Below are positions 26,977 through 35,017 of a stretch of DNA of 64,000 nucleotides, piece by piece. Source of the DNA: Bacteroidota bacterium. Lineage in GTDB: Bacteria > Bacteroidota > Bacteroidia > B-17B0 > Aurantibacillaceae. The stretch spans positions 1-64,000 of the forward strand of contig CAUJCR010000012.1 of the NCBI GenBank assembly GCA_963169355.1, in the 5' to 3' direction. The notes beneath the pieces were generated by a model. The model saw only the letters and a program-made list of their open reading frames with translations, had not been told where the DNA came from and ran no database searches. Made by a program: the position numbers and the translations under genes. Position 1 is the first letter of the stretch, and every line of letters starts with the position of its first letter.

Positions 26977-27984
26977 ATGAAACAACTATACATTTTATTC
27001 CTCTTTATATCTTTTTCAACAATTACTTATTCCCAATCAGAAGATGGTTTAGTAAAATGGCTATCGTTTGAAGAAGCTCAAAAGTTAAACAAACAACAAC
27101 CAAAACCTTTTATAGTTGATATTTATACCGATTGGTGCGGATGGTGTAAACACATGATGAAAACTACCTACTCTAATCCTAACATTGCAGGCTACATTAA
27201 TCAGTATTTTTATCCAGTAAAATTTAATGCCGAAACTAAAGATACGATTGAATTTAATGGAAAGGTTTACAAACCAACTTCTCCTAATCCAAAAACACCA
27301 CACGAGTTAGCCATTAAATTTTTAGGAAACAGTTTAAGTTACCCTTCCACTATTTTTATTGCTAATAATTTTGAGTTTAATTTACTTTCTCAAGGATATT
27401 TAGAAGACAAAAAAATAGAACCACTTTTAATCTACACGGTAGAAAGTGTATTTAAGAGCGCTACTTACGACGACTTCTCTGCCCAATTTAATCATACTTT
27501 TTACGATACGATTTTTTCTAAACTACCTGTAAAAACATACACATTAAAAGAAATTGAAAAACTATCTAAAAAAACACCAAAGAAAATCTTAGTTAATATC
27601 TCGGCTGGCTTTTGCAACTCATGTAAAGTTCAATACGCCACTACATTAAAAGATTCTACAATTGCGGCTTATATCAATAAGAATTTTTACCTCATTAATT
27701 TTGATGCTGAAAGTAACGACACCCTTATGTTTAGAGGAGAAAAATGTTATAAAACCATTTTAAATGGTTACCCATTACATACATTTGCATTAAGAGCTAC
27801 CAATAACCGATTACAATTTCCAAGCATTGCGGTTTTAGATGACAAACAGAATACATTAGATGCCCTTAACGCATTTTTAACGCCGAAAAGTTTACTTCCT
27901 ATCTTAAAATATTACGCCGAAGACAAATACAAAACCACTCCTTGGGCAGATTACATAAAAGCATACCACGAAAATAAAAAATAA
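26977..27984 (+). CDS. Exported protein with two thioredoxin-like domains
   Basis: 335 residues from the ATG at 26977; the frame opens earlier with a TTG at 26953, but the ATG gives a clean signal peptide (MKQLYILFLFISFSTITYSQ). Two thioredoxin-fold domains are arranged in tandem. The first (about residues 25-160) has the redox motif CGWC in TDWCGWCKHMM. The second (about 185-310) has CNSC in SAGFCNSCKVQ. Both belong to the thioredoxin-7/DUF255-like group and share the pattern YxxYINxxFYxxxFxAE, so the protein arose by duplication. A periplasmic disulphide or protein-folding role is likely. It lies 50 bp after the YdcF-like gene and 7 bp before the next gene. Confidence 0.88.
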   Translation: MKQLYILFLFISFSTITYSQSEDGLVKWLSFEEAQKLNKQQPKPFIVDIYTDWCGWCKHMMKTTYSNPNIAGYINQYFYPVKFNAETKDTIEFNGKVYKPTSPNPKTPHELAIKFLGNSLSYPSTIFIANNFEFNLLSQGYLEDKKIEPLLIYTVESVFKSATYDDFSAQFNHTFYDTIFSKLPVKTYTLKEIEKLSKKTPKKILVNISAGFCNSCKVQYATTLKDSTIAAYINKNFYLINFDAESNDTLMFRGEKCYKTILNGYPLHTFALRATNNRLQFPSIAVLDDKQNTLDALNAFLTPKSLLPILKYYAEDKYKTTPWADYIKAYHENKK

Positions 27985-27991
27985 CAACGCC

Positions 27992-28660
27992 ATGTTTAGT
28001 TTTCAGTATGGTAAATTATATACATCATTTTATATTTCCGTAATTTTTATTGTGTTTGGATTTGCTACAAACATTAAAGCTCAACACAGCCATTATAACG
28101 AGCAATTAAAAAAACAAATCGCATTGTTTCATCAAACAAAAAATTATCAATCATTTAAAAAATTAGGCGCTACATTTAAACAACTTGCCGATGAACAAAA
28201 AAACGATTGGTTAGCATATTACTATGCTGGTACTTGTTATGCTTTATGTGCGCTTGAATCTCCAAAAGATGAAATTGATCATTTATGTCAACAAGCAGAA
28301 AACTTCGTTAAAACAGCCGATTCACTTTCTAAAAATAATTCTGAAATTTTAGTTTTAAAATCAATGATTTTTGCGGCAAGAATTTTAGTGAATCCTCAAA
28401 CTCGTGCACATAAATATGGCGCACAATCTTTAAAATATGCCAACGAAGCTATTCGTTTAGATTCAGAAAATCCACGAGCCTATTTACTAAAAGCACAAAA
28501 TGTACTTAATACACCAAAAACCCTAGGAGGCGGTAAAGAAAAAGCAAAAATTATTTTTGAAAAAGCTTTAGAAAAGGAGAAATCACAAAAAACATCCTCA
28601 GCATTACATCCTCATTGGGGAAAGCGACAAATTGAGGAAGGCTTGGAAAATACTAAATAA
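27992..28660 (+). CDS. Exported TPR-like protein
   Basis: 222 residues. An N-terminal hydrophobic segment (about residues 12-30, ending NIKAQ) is a signal peptide or anchor. The mature protein is all-helical with tetratricopeptide-like repeats: WLAYYYAGTCYALCAL, ILVLKSMIFAARI and ANEAIRLDSENPRAYLLKAQ, ending with a conserved-looking TPKTLGGGKEKAKIIFEKAL. This matches a widespread Bacteroidota TPR protein type without assigned function. It starts 7 bp after the double-thioredoxin gene and should be co-transcribed. The partners it scaffolds are unknown. Confidence 0.78.
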   Translation: MFSFQYGKLYTSFYISVIFIVFGFATNIKAQHSHYNEQLKKQIALFHQTKNYQSFKKLGATFKQLADEQKNDWLAYYYAGTCYALCALESPKDEIDHLCQQAENFVKTADSLSKNNSEILVLKSMIFAARILVNPQTRAHKYGAQSLKYANEAIRLDSENPRAYLLKAQNVLNTPKTLGGGKEKAKIIFEKALEKEKSQKTSSALHPHWGKRQIEEGLENTK

Positions 28661-28729
28661 ATTTGTTAGACCGAGTAAGGTGTTTCTTATTTATTGTTTC
28701 TAAAGCAGCCCAAATATTCATACAAAAAA

Positions 28730-28760
28730 AAGAAGCTACCCTTTTGAGGTAGCTTCCTTT
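28730..28760. terminator. Bidirectional intrinsic terminator
   Basis: GAAGCTACC and GGTAGCTTC form a perfect 9-bp stem with a 7-nt loop, with an A run on the left and a T-containing run on the right. It lies between the converging genes ending at 28660 (plus) and 28782 (minus). Confidence 0.82.
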
Positions 28761-28781
28761 AGTTAATGTAGATTAAATAGA

Positions 28782-30758
28782 TTATTTATTTACTACAAAC
28801 TTTTTAGTAACTGCATAACCATTTCCAATTTTTACTTGGTAGAAATAAATTCCAGCACTTAAATTAGAAATATTTAAAGATACAGCGTTTAAACCTGCAT
28901 TAGCTTGTGTAGAAGTTGTATAAACTGTTTGTCCTACTGCATTTAAAATAGCTACATTTAAGTTAGCATTGTCAGTTAATTGAATCTCAATTGTAGCATT
29001 AGTTTGAGCAGGATTTGGGTATACATTCACAGAAGCAATTGGTGAGTTATTATTTTTAATTCCAGTTGGAACAGAACAGTTATTACCAATATCAGATGTA
29101 GGTACTTTTACATAAATCATATCATTACCTTGGTCTAACTGATTACCATCAGGGTTAGTTCCAGAAGAAGCAGGAATACCATTACCAGGATAAAAATCTC
29201 TTTGATAAATAATATGCGCATCTGAATTTACATTTTTAGCTAATGAACCATACAATCCTTCTTGTTCAGCTCCAGCAGCAAATGGAACGATGTCATAAGG
29301 ACATTCCCAATTTGCACCTTCATCAGTAGATTTAGTAATGTATTGATGTCTCACTAATTTATCACCAGTAATTGAGATACAGCTATCCACCACCGAGCTA
29401 TATGATAAATATAAAGTATTAGCAGCATCAAATGCTAAGCTAGGGAAAGAAGTTAATGAATTAGCGCGTGTTAAACCAAATGGCCAAGAGCCCTGAGGTA
29501 CTGTAGGGAAATAAATAGTACCTTGTTGATATAAATCTTCCATTCCAGCTGCAATGTTAGTACCCATTACTGTACTTACTGTTTGAGTAGGCATACTTTC
29601 ATTCCAAATATATAATCCATCAGTATAAGGGAAATAGCTATATCCATTTGCAGATGGAGCATCATTTAAAATTCTCATACGTCCATAAGCAACAAATGCT
29701 TTTCCGCTATTGTTAAGCGCAATAGATAAATTACCATCATTTGTTTCTAATGTATCTGCAACCGCATCATTATCTATATCCGAAGTTGTAGTTGTGAAGT
29801 CCCATTTATTAATTGGGAAATCTAAAACTATAGAAGATGTCCAAGTATTACCACCATCAGTTGATTTAGATAAAACCAAATCCGTACCTGAATCACCAGC
29901 AATGATGGCTACAGTTGCACCTCTAGCAGCAATTGCATAACCATCGCCACTAAATCCTAAAAACTCAGTAGAAGTAAATCCATTTGGTTGGGTGTTTTGT
30001 ATATCCCAAGTTGCTCCTCCATCGGTAGAACGTGAAAATAATAAAGCACCGTCTAATCCATTATAAGCAGCTCCACCATTTGCAACAGGATATGTAATAG
30101 AAATAGCATAAATAGTATCACCACCGCTTGGATGAGAAGTTACCATACGAGGCCACCAATTTCCACCGGTTACATTAGGTAAAGCAGTAGTGCTATTATT
30201 CCAAGTTCCTGTTCCTTTAGTAGCACGAGAAGCAATATTTAATGAACTTCCACCAGCTCCATGAGCCAAAATTGCCTCTTTACCATTACGTGTATTTACT
30301 ACATTTCCCCAACCTACACGTACATTTTCAACTCTAGATGTGTTAGTAGAATTAAAAGGTCCTGAAACTGCCCAAGCTGTTCCATTATAATAATTATAAC
30401 CTGTACCTCTATCAGCATAAGTACCTCCATCACCAGCAGATGATGTCCAGCATAATGCGATAGAACCGTCAGCATTTACAACTATTCTATCTCCAACACT
30501 ACCATTGGATTGTAAATCATAATTTGTAAAACCAACTGGAGTCTCAGAATAAGCTGCTACTTTTTTATTATTAGCCGAAACTGATTTTGCCTTCTGAATA
30601 GCCTTCATTTGTTGAGGAGTTATTTTTTCATCCACAACTGCTGATTTTAATAATTTTTGATTAGCCAAGTGCGCCGGAATTTTTGCAACTCTGGCTACTT
30701 GCGCACTGAGTATTCCTCCTGCCAAAATACCCGTAGTGATTAGTAAGTGTTTTTTCAT
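28782..30758 (-). CDS. Secreted BNR/sialidase-like beta-propeller protein with T9SS sorting domain
   Basis: 658 residues. Signal peptide MKKHLLITTGILAGGILSAQ, then a basic pro-region to about residue 70. The central 500 residues contain Asp-box (BNR) type motifs of a sialidase-like propeller: FSRSTDGGATWDIQN, LSKSTDGGNTWTSS and ITKSTDEGANWECP (Ser-x-Asp-x-Gly-x-Thr-Trp pattern). The last 75 residues, from IASVNVYPNPAQTN to VTKKFVVNK, are a T9SS type A sorting domain. The catalytic residues of true sialidases are not obvious, so an enzymatic role is unproven. It is transcribed alone, with a promoter box at 30791-30798 and a terminator at 28730-28760. Confidence 0.85.
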   Translation of the reverse strand: MKKHLLITTGILAGGILSAQVARVAKIPAHLANQKLLKSAVVDEKITPQQMKAIQKAKSVSANNKKVAAYSETPVGFTNYDLQSNGSVGDRIVVNADGSIALCWTSSAGDGGTYADRGTGYNYYNGTAWAVSGPFNSTNTSRVENVRVGWGNVVNTRNGKEAILAHGAGGSSLNIASRATKGTGTWNNSTTALPNVTGGNWWPRMVTSHPSGGDTIYAISITYPVANGGAAYNGLDGALLFSRSTDGGATWDIQNTQPNGFTSTEFLGFSGDGYAIAARGATVAIIAGDSGTDLVLSKSTDGGNTWTSSIVLDFPINKWDFTTTTSDIDNDAVADTLETNDGNLSIALNNSGKAFVAYGRMRILNDAPSANGYSYFPYTDGLYIWNESMPTQTVSTVMGTNIAAGMEDLYQQGTIYFPTVPQGSWPFGLTRANSLTSFPSLAFDAANTLYLSYSSVVDSCISITGDKLVRHQYITKSTDEGANWECPYDIVPFAAGAEQEGLYGSLAKNVNSDAHIIYQRDFYPGNGIPASSGTNPDGNQLDQGNDMIYVKVPTSDIGNNCSVPTGIKNNNSPIASVNVYPNPAQTNATIEIQLTDNANLNVAILNAVGQTVYTTSTQANAGLNAVSLNISNLSAGIYFYQVKIGNGYAVTKKFVVNK

Positions 30759-30790
30759 GATTAGTTTTTTTTAATAAATTAAACAACAAA

Positions 30791-30798
30791 CCAAATAT
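30791..30798 (-). promoter_or_regulatory. Putative promoter box of the BNR-like protein
   Basis: Minus strand TATATTTG, matching TAnnTTTG, 32 bp before the ATG at 30758. Confidence 0.45.
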
Positions 30799-30853
30799 AA
30801 TTAAAAAATACTTTAAAAACTAATCATTTAAGAAATTAAGTTAATTATAAAAA

Positions 30854-32173
30854 CTACAAGAAACCTACAATTTTCTCAAGTTTAATCCCTCTAGAACCTT
30901 TTATTAAAATGGTATGATTCTTCATTGGATGAACGGAAAAATACATTGCTAAATCATCTGAATTATTAAAAAATTGGAACTGGCTAAAATCCTGAATATG
31001 TTTCATAAAATTTTCTCCTACCAAATAAACGTGATTAAAATGTAATGAAACAAGTTGCATTAATATCTTACGATGTTCGTCGTTACTATATTCTCCTAAC
31101 TCAAACATATCGCCCAATACAAGTACTTTATTTTGCAAATTTTGATTCGCAAAATTTTCTAAAGCTAATTTCATACTGCTTGGATTAGCATTATAAGCAT
31201 CTAAAATCAGGGTATTATCCGTTGTTTTTTTCACCTGAGAGCGGTTCATCTCTGGCAAATACGCAGCTAATGCATCATTAATATTTTGTTCTGAAACGCC
31301 AAAATAATTTCCAACACAAGCCGCACAAAGTGCATTTATAAAATTATAATGACCAAATAAGTGAGTCTTTACAAGTGGTTGATTTTGCAAATCTTTGTTC
31401 TTTTGATTCCAATTAAATTCAACATATTCTGAGTGTTTAATAGATGAACCATAAACATCATACATCTTGTTTAGTCCATAAGTTATAACCTGTAAGCCCT
31501 TTGTCATTTCCATTAACACTATATCATCAGCATTTACAAATATTTTCCCTGCTTTATTTCTCAGATAGTGATATAATTCACCTTTACCTTTTTTCACTCC
31601 TTCTGGGCCTCCAAATCCTTCAAGATGTGCATTTCCAATATTGGTTATTAATCCAAAATCTGGGTCAGCTATTTCACACAATTGCGCAATTTCTCCTTGA
31701 TGATTAGCCCCCATTTCAACAATCCCTATTTCATGTTGTGGCGTAATAGCTAATAAAGTTAGTGGCACTCCAATATGATTATTTAAATTCCCAAAAGTTG
31801 CATATACTTTGTATTTTTTAGATAATACAGCTTGAATCAATTCTTTGTGCGTCGTTTTAGCATTGCTGCCAGTAATGCCTATAATAGGAATAGCTAACTT
31901 TTTGCGATGATATGTAGCTAAATCTTGTAAAGACTGTAATACATCTTTTACTAAAAATATTGTATGGTTATCTGAAACTTGTTCATTATCTACAATTGCA
32001 AATTTGCACCCTTGTTCAATAGCTTGTTTGGCAAAGGTATTGGCATCAAAATTTTCACCTTTTAAGGCAAAAAAGATAGAGTCATTATTTAATTTTCTAG
32101 TGTCAGTTGTAACTTTTTGATGACATTGTATAAATAACTGATGTAACTCCTCTGTGGTTAGGTATTTTGACAT
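30854..32173 (-). CDS. murF: UDP-N-acetylmuramoyl-tripeptide--D-alanyl-D-alanine ligase
   Basis: 439 residues from the ATG at 32173. MurF adds D-Ala-D-Ala to the UDP-MurNAc-tripeptide, the last cytoplasmic step of peptidoglycan precursor assembly. The order is typical: N-domain (DSIFFALKGENFDANTFA), ATPase domain with P-loop ITGSNAKTTHKEL and EMGANHQGEI, and C-domain with ILDAYNANPSSM and VLGDMFELGEYS. The P-loop has Ala where Mur ligases nearly always have Gly before the Lys (GSNGKTT). An ATG at 32200 would lie inside the gldJ terminator, so 32173 is chosen. It follows gldJ on the same strand but behind a terminator. Confidence 0.94.
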   Translation of the reverse strand: MSKYLTTEELHQLFIQCHQKVTTDTRKLNNDSIFFALKGENFDANTFAKQAIEQGCKFAIVDNEQVSDNHTIFLVKDVLQSLQDLATYHRKKLAIPIIGITGSNAKTTHKELIQAVLSKKYKVYATFGNLNNHIGVPLTLLAITPQHEIGIVEMGANHQGEIAQLCEIADPDFGLITNIGNAHLEGFGGPEGVKKGKGELYHYLRNKAGKIFVNADDIVLMEMTKGLQVITYGLNKMYDVYGSSIKHSEYVEFNWNQKNKDLQNQPLVKTHLFGHYNFINALCAACVGNYFGVSEQNINDALAAYLPEMNRSQVKKTTDNTLILDAYNANPSSMKLALENFANQNLQNKVLVLGDMFELGEYSNDEHRKILMQLVSLHFNHVYLVGENFMKHIQDFSQFQFFNNSDDLAMYFSVHPMKNHTILIKGSRGIKLEKIVGFL

Positions 32174-32186
32174 GTGCATAAAATTA

Positions 32187-32220
32187 AAAAGCCCCTCCAA
32201 CTTTGTGGAAGGGCTTTAAA
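32187..32220 (-). terminator. Intrinsic terminator after gldJ
   Basis: AAAGCCCCTCC and GGAAGGGCTTT form an 11-bp stem with one G-T-type mismatch and an 8-nt loop, with flanking A/T runs. It lies 18 bp after the gldJ stop and 15 bp before the preferred murF start. Confidence 0.8.
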
Positions 32221-32237
32221 TATAGTTTTCAACAAAA

Positions 32238-33884
32238 TTATTTTCCTAATCCTACAGGACTACCTAAACGAACCATGGCACATCTAAATCCAATATGAGC
32301 GGTAGATTGACGTTGATCTAGATAACGACGCGTACCAGGGTTTAACCAATATGCTCTATCTCTCCAGCTACCACCTTTATATACACGGGCTTTGTCATTA
32401 ATTAAAGATGTTTTAGCGTACTCATACATTAAGCTATTGGCTCTTTCTGAATAAGCTTCTTCTCCATAAGCATAATAGATACTTGAGTTGACATCACCAT
32501 CTAAATAACTGATATAATCTGCCGTTTTATAATTTCTACGCTCATCTAAGTTATCCGATGCAATAGCTGCACTAACTTCTCTCCATTTTACACGACCAGG
32601 GATATCTGACTTACCATCAGCAGGTGCATTTTTGTAATTCTCTGCATCGTTAGTTAATATCGTTAATACACTATCTGTTACTTCTGTAGTTTCTTGACTC
32701 ACACCATGTGCACCTGGAGGGTTAACTTTATGAATAAATTTTTGGAAAACAGGTCCATCAATATTAGTAGCAATTGTATTATCTGTACTATCTTTTACTT
32801 GAGTTACAAATACGTTACCACGGAAAGGACGGAACTCATCCGCATCAGTAACTGTAGAGGCTCTGTAAACATCCATTACCCACTCCGATACGTTACCTGC
32901 CATATTGTATAACCCATAATCGTTTGGCCAATAAGAATATACAGGTGCTGTAACGTCAGCATTATCATTTAAGAAACCAGCAGTACCCATCATATCACCA
33001 GCGCCACGTACAAAGTTAGCAGCAATTTGTCCAATATATTTGTCCGATGAATTACGAACTCCATGTCCATTCCAAGGGTAAATTCTTCTGTCGGTAATAC
33101 GTTCACCAATAGTATTTCCAATTAAGCCATAAGCAGCGTATTCCCACTCAGCCTCGGTTGGTAGGCGGTATTTTGGTAAGAAGATACCATCTTCCATTCT
33201 CACATCTCTTTCAGGGTTTTGTTCATCAAATGAAGGTAATTTTTGTTTTAATTGCCCTTGCCATTTACCAGACAAATACGCTTCTGTACTAAAGTAGTCT
33301 TGATCTGATGGATTTGGAACGTGATCTAATAAACCTTCACGAATTAAAATAAATTCATTTACACGGTCAGTTCTCCAAGCACAAAACTCATTTGCTTGTA
33401 ACCAATTAATTCCCACCACAGGATAATCTCTATAAGAAGGATGACGCAAATAATACTCTACATAAGGCTCATTATAAGCTAATTTTTCTCTCCAAACTAA
33501 TGTATCAGGGAGTGCTTTATAATAAATATCTGGGAACGTAGGCCCAAATACACGATTTGTCCAATATAAATATTCAAGATAAGAGAAGTTACTTACCTCA
33601 GTTTCATCCATATAAAACGAAGAAACGGTAACACGACGCGGTACATTATTCCATTCGTAGGTTACTTCTTGTTCTGTTCTACCCATTGTAAAGGTACCAC
33701 CTTCAATTAAAACCAATCCTGGTCCTGTTTCTTGCTCCTCATAAGGTACTTTTTCAAAACCACCATTATCTGGGTCGTTGTATGCCCAACCTGTAACTGG
33801 GGAACGCTCTGTGCCACAAGATACAGCTAACACGGATAAAATTAGCGCTAGTGATTTTTTGCTTTTAATGAAATTAAACTTCAT
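32238..33884 (-). CDS. gldJ: Gliding motility/T9SS lipoprotein GldJ
   Basis: 548 residues. Lipobox LAVSC (Cys at about residue 23). The body is a formylglycine-generating-enzyme (FGE/SUMF) type C-lectin fold: LVLIEGGTFTMGRTEQE, SSFYMDETEVSN, YPVVGINWLQANEFCAWR, YRLPTEAEWEYAAYG, GLYNMAGNVSEWVMDVY and the C-terminal VYKGGSWRDRAYWL with RRYLDQRQSTAHIGFRCA. GldJ is one of the lipoproteins needed for the T9SS-linked gliding motor in flavobacteria; homologues also occur in non-gliding species. The true FGE active-site cysteines are not conserved, as expected of GldJ/GldK. It is 60 bp downstream of the PorP/SprF gene. Confidence 0.94.
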   Translation of the reverse strand: MKFNFIKSKKSLALILSVLAVSCGTERSPVTGWAYNDPDNGGFEKVPYEEQETGPGLVLIEGGTFTMGRTEQEVTYEWNNVPRRVTVSSFYMDETEVSNFSYLEYLYWTNRVFGPTFPDIYYKALPDTLVWREKLAYNEPYVEYYLRHPSYRDYPVVGINWLQANEFCAWRTDRVNEFILIREGLLDHVPNPSDQDYFSTEAYLSGKWQGQLKQKLPSFDEQNPERDVRMEDGIFLPKYRLPTEAEWEYAAYGLIGNTIGERITDRRIYPWNGHGVRNSSDKYIGQIAANFVRGAGDMMGTAGFLNDNADVTAPVYSYWPNDYGLYNMAGNVSEWVMDVYRASTVTDADEFRPFRGNVFVTQVKDSTDNTIATNIDGPVFQKFIHKVNPPGAHGVSQETTEVTDSVLTILTNDAENYKNAPADGKSDIPGRVKWREVSAAIASDNLDERRNYKTADYISYLDGDVNSSIYYAYGEEAYSERANSLMYEYAKTSLINDKARVYKGGSWRDRAYWLNPGTRRYLDQRQSTAHIGFRCAMVRLGSPVGLGK

Positions 33885-33944
33885 AGGTTCTAGATATTAA
33901 TGTAAGGCTATAACGATATTTTTATAAAAAGGTTACAATTTTTT

Positions 33945-34898
33945 TTAGAAAGATGGACAACTAATAGTTCTATACTTCTTTTTCTTAGGGCGACACTCAA
34001 ACTGAATTTGTAAAGAAACTTCGTGTGACCCAGCTGTGTTACTTGCTAATTTTGAGATAGTTACGTCATAACTATACCCAACTTTAAAATGATCGGTTTG
34101 CACACCTAACAACACAATAAAAGCATCTGCATTACGATACCATAATCCTCCCACAAAACTTCCTTTAACAAAATACAATCCTAAATTAAGTTGAGTAAAA
34201 TTTTGTTGTTGTTGGAATAAAATATTAGGTGAAATATAAGACTCGTTTCCTTTTTCTAATGGAATTACAGCACCAGCATGTCCAGTAAATTTAATTGGTA
34301 GCTTAGATGGCCCTAACAATCCTTCATCTGGTTGAGTAATATGATTTGCAGCAAAACCAAAGAAATAACGTTTGCTATATCCTAAAATTCCAGCAGAAAA
34401 ATCCATATTAGTTTTTGTTTGAGCCGGAATTGCTTCATTTGTATTCCAAACGAATCCTCTTCTAGCATCAATCATATCTCCAAAGTTTAATTTAGTACGA
34501 TCTAAAGATTTTTGAAAAAAACCAGCTTGTAAGCCTGCTTTAATAGAAAATTCACGAGTTACAGGTAATAAGTAAGAGTACATTAAGCTAGCGTTTGTAG
34601 ATTTTAAAGTTCCACGAGCTTGGTCATCTTGGGTAACTAATAAACCTATACCTCCACTAATTGCATCAATATGTTGGTCGTAAGAAGCACTATAAGTAAC
34701 ATAAGTTCCTGATAAATTTGGCCACTGATTACGGTAATTCATGCATATTCTAGGACATCTTGCTGTACCTGCAAAAGCTGGATTTAAATATAATGGATTT
34801 GCATAGAATTGCGTAAATTGAGGATCTTGTGCGTACGCTTGATTCCAAAACCCCGTCAAACAAGCAATGGTTAATAAAAATATTAGTTTCTTAGCCAT
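33945..34898 (-). CDS. PorP/SprF family type IX secretion outer-membrane protein
   Basis: 317 residues. Signal peptide ending AYAQ, then the family opening DPQFTQFYANPLYLNPAFAG and RICMNYRNQWPNL, SYDQHIDAISGGIGLLVTQD and repeated amphipathic strands ending in a positively charged tail. PorP/SprF proteins are outer-membrane barrels that cooperate with T9SS, and in some genomes bind the C-terminal domains of large adhesins. The gene sits between gldJ and the divergent porU. A promoter box is at 34931-34938. The C-terminus CRPKKKKYRTISCPSF is more basic than usual. Genomes often carry several homologues, so I do not assign porP or sprF. Confidence 0.93.
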   Translation of the reverse strand: MAKKLIFLLTIACLTGFWNQAYAQDPQFTQFYANPLYLNPAFAGTARCPRICMNYRNQWPNLSGTYVTYSASYDQHIDAISGGIGLLVTQDDQARGTLKSTNASLMYSYLLPVTREFSIKAGLQAGFFQKSLDRTKLNFGDMIDARRGFVWNTNEAIPAQTKTNMDFSAGILGYSKRYFFGFAANHITQPDEGLLGPSKLPIKFTGHAGAVIPLEKGNESYISPNILFQQQQNFTQLNLGLYFVKGSFVGGLWYRNADAFIVLLGVQTDHFKVGYSYDVTISKLASNTAGSHEVSLQIQFECRPKKKKYRTISCPSF

Positions 34899-34930
34899 AA
34901 ATATTTTTTATGTTAATCTTTTGGTAACTA

Positions 34931-34938
34931 CAAATATA
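34931..34938 (-). promoter_or_regulatory. Putative promoter box for the porP/sprF-gldJ unit
   Basis: Minus strand TATATTTG (TAnnTTTG) 33 bp before the ATG at 34898. Confidence 0.5.
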
Positions 34939-35017
34939 ATACTAATTTTAAAAATAAAAACTTTTAAGTAACAATATTTCATTTTCTTTGTCGTTTTTAA
35001 AGCCAGTAGGTTATATA

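Noticed and set aside
34988-35017. TTG-initiated extension of PorU
   Set aside because: The ATG at 35018 gives a proper signal peptide; the extension would bury it.
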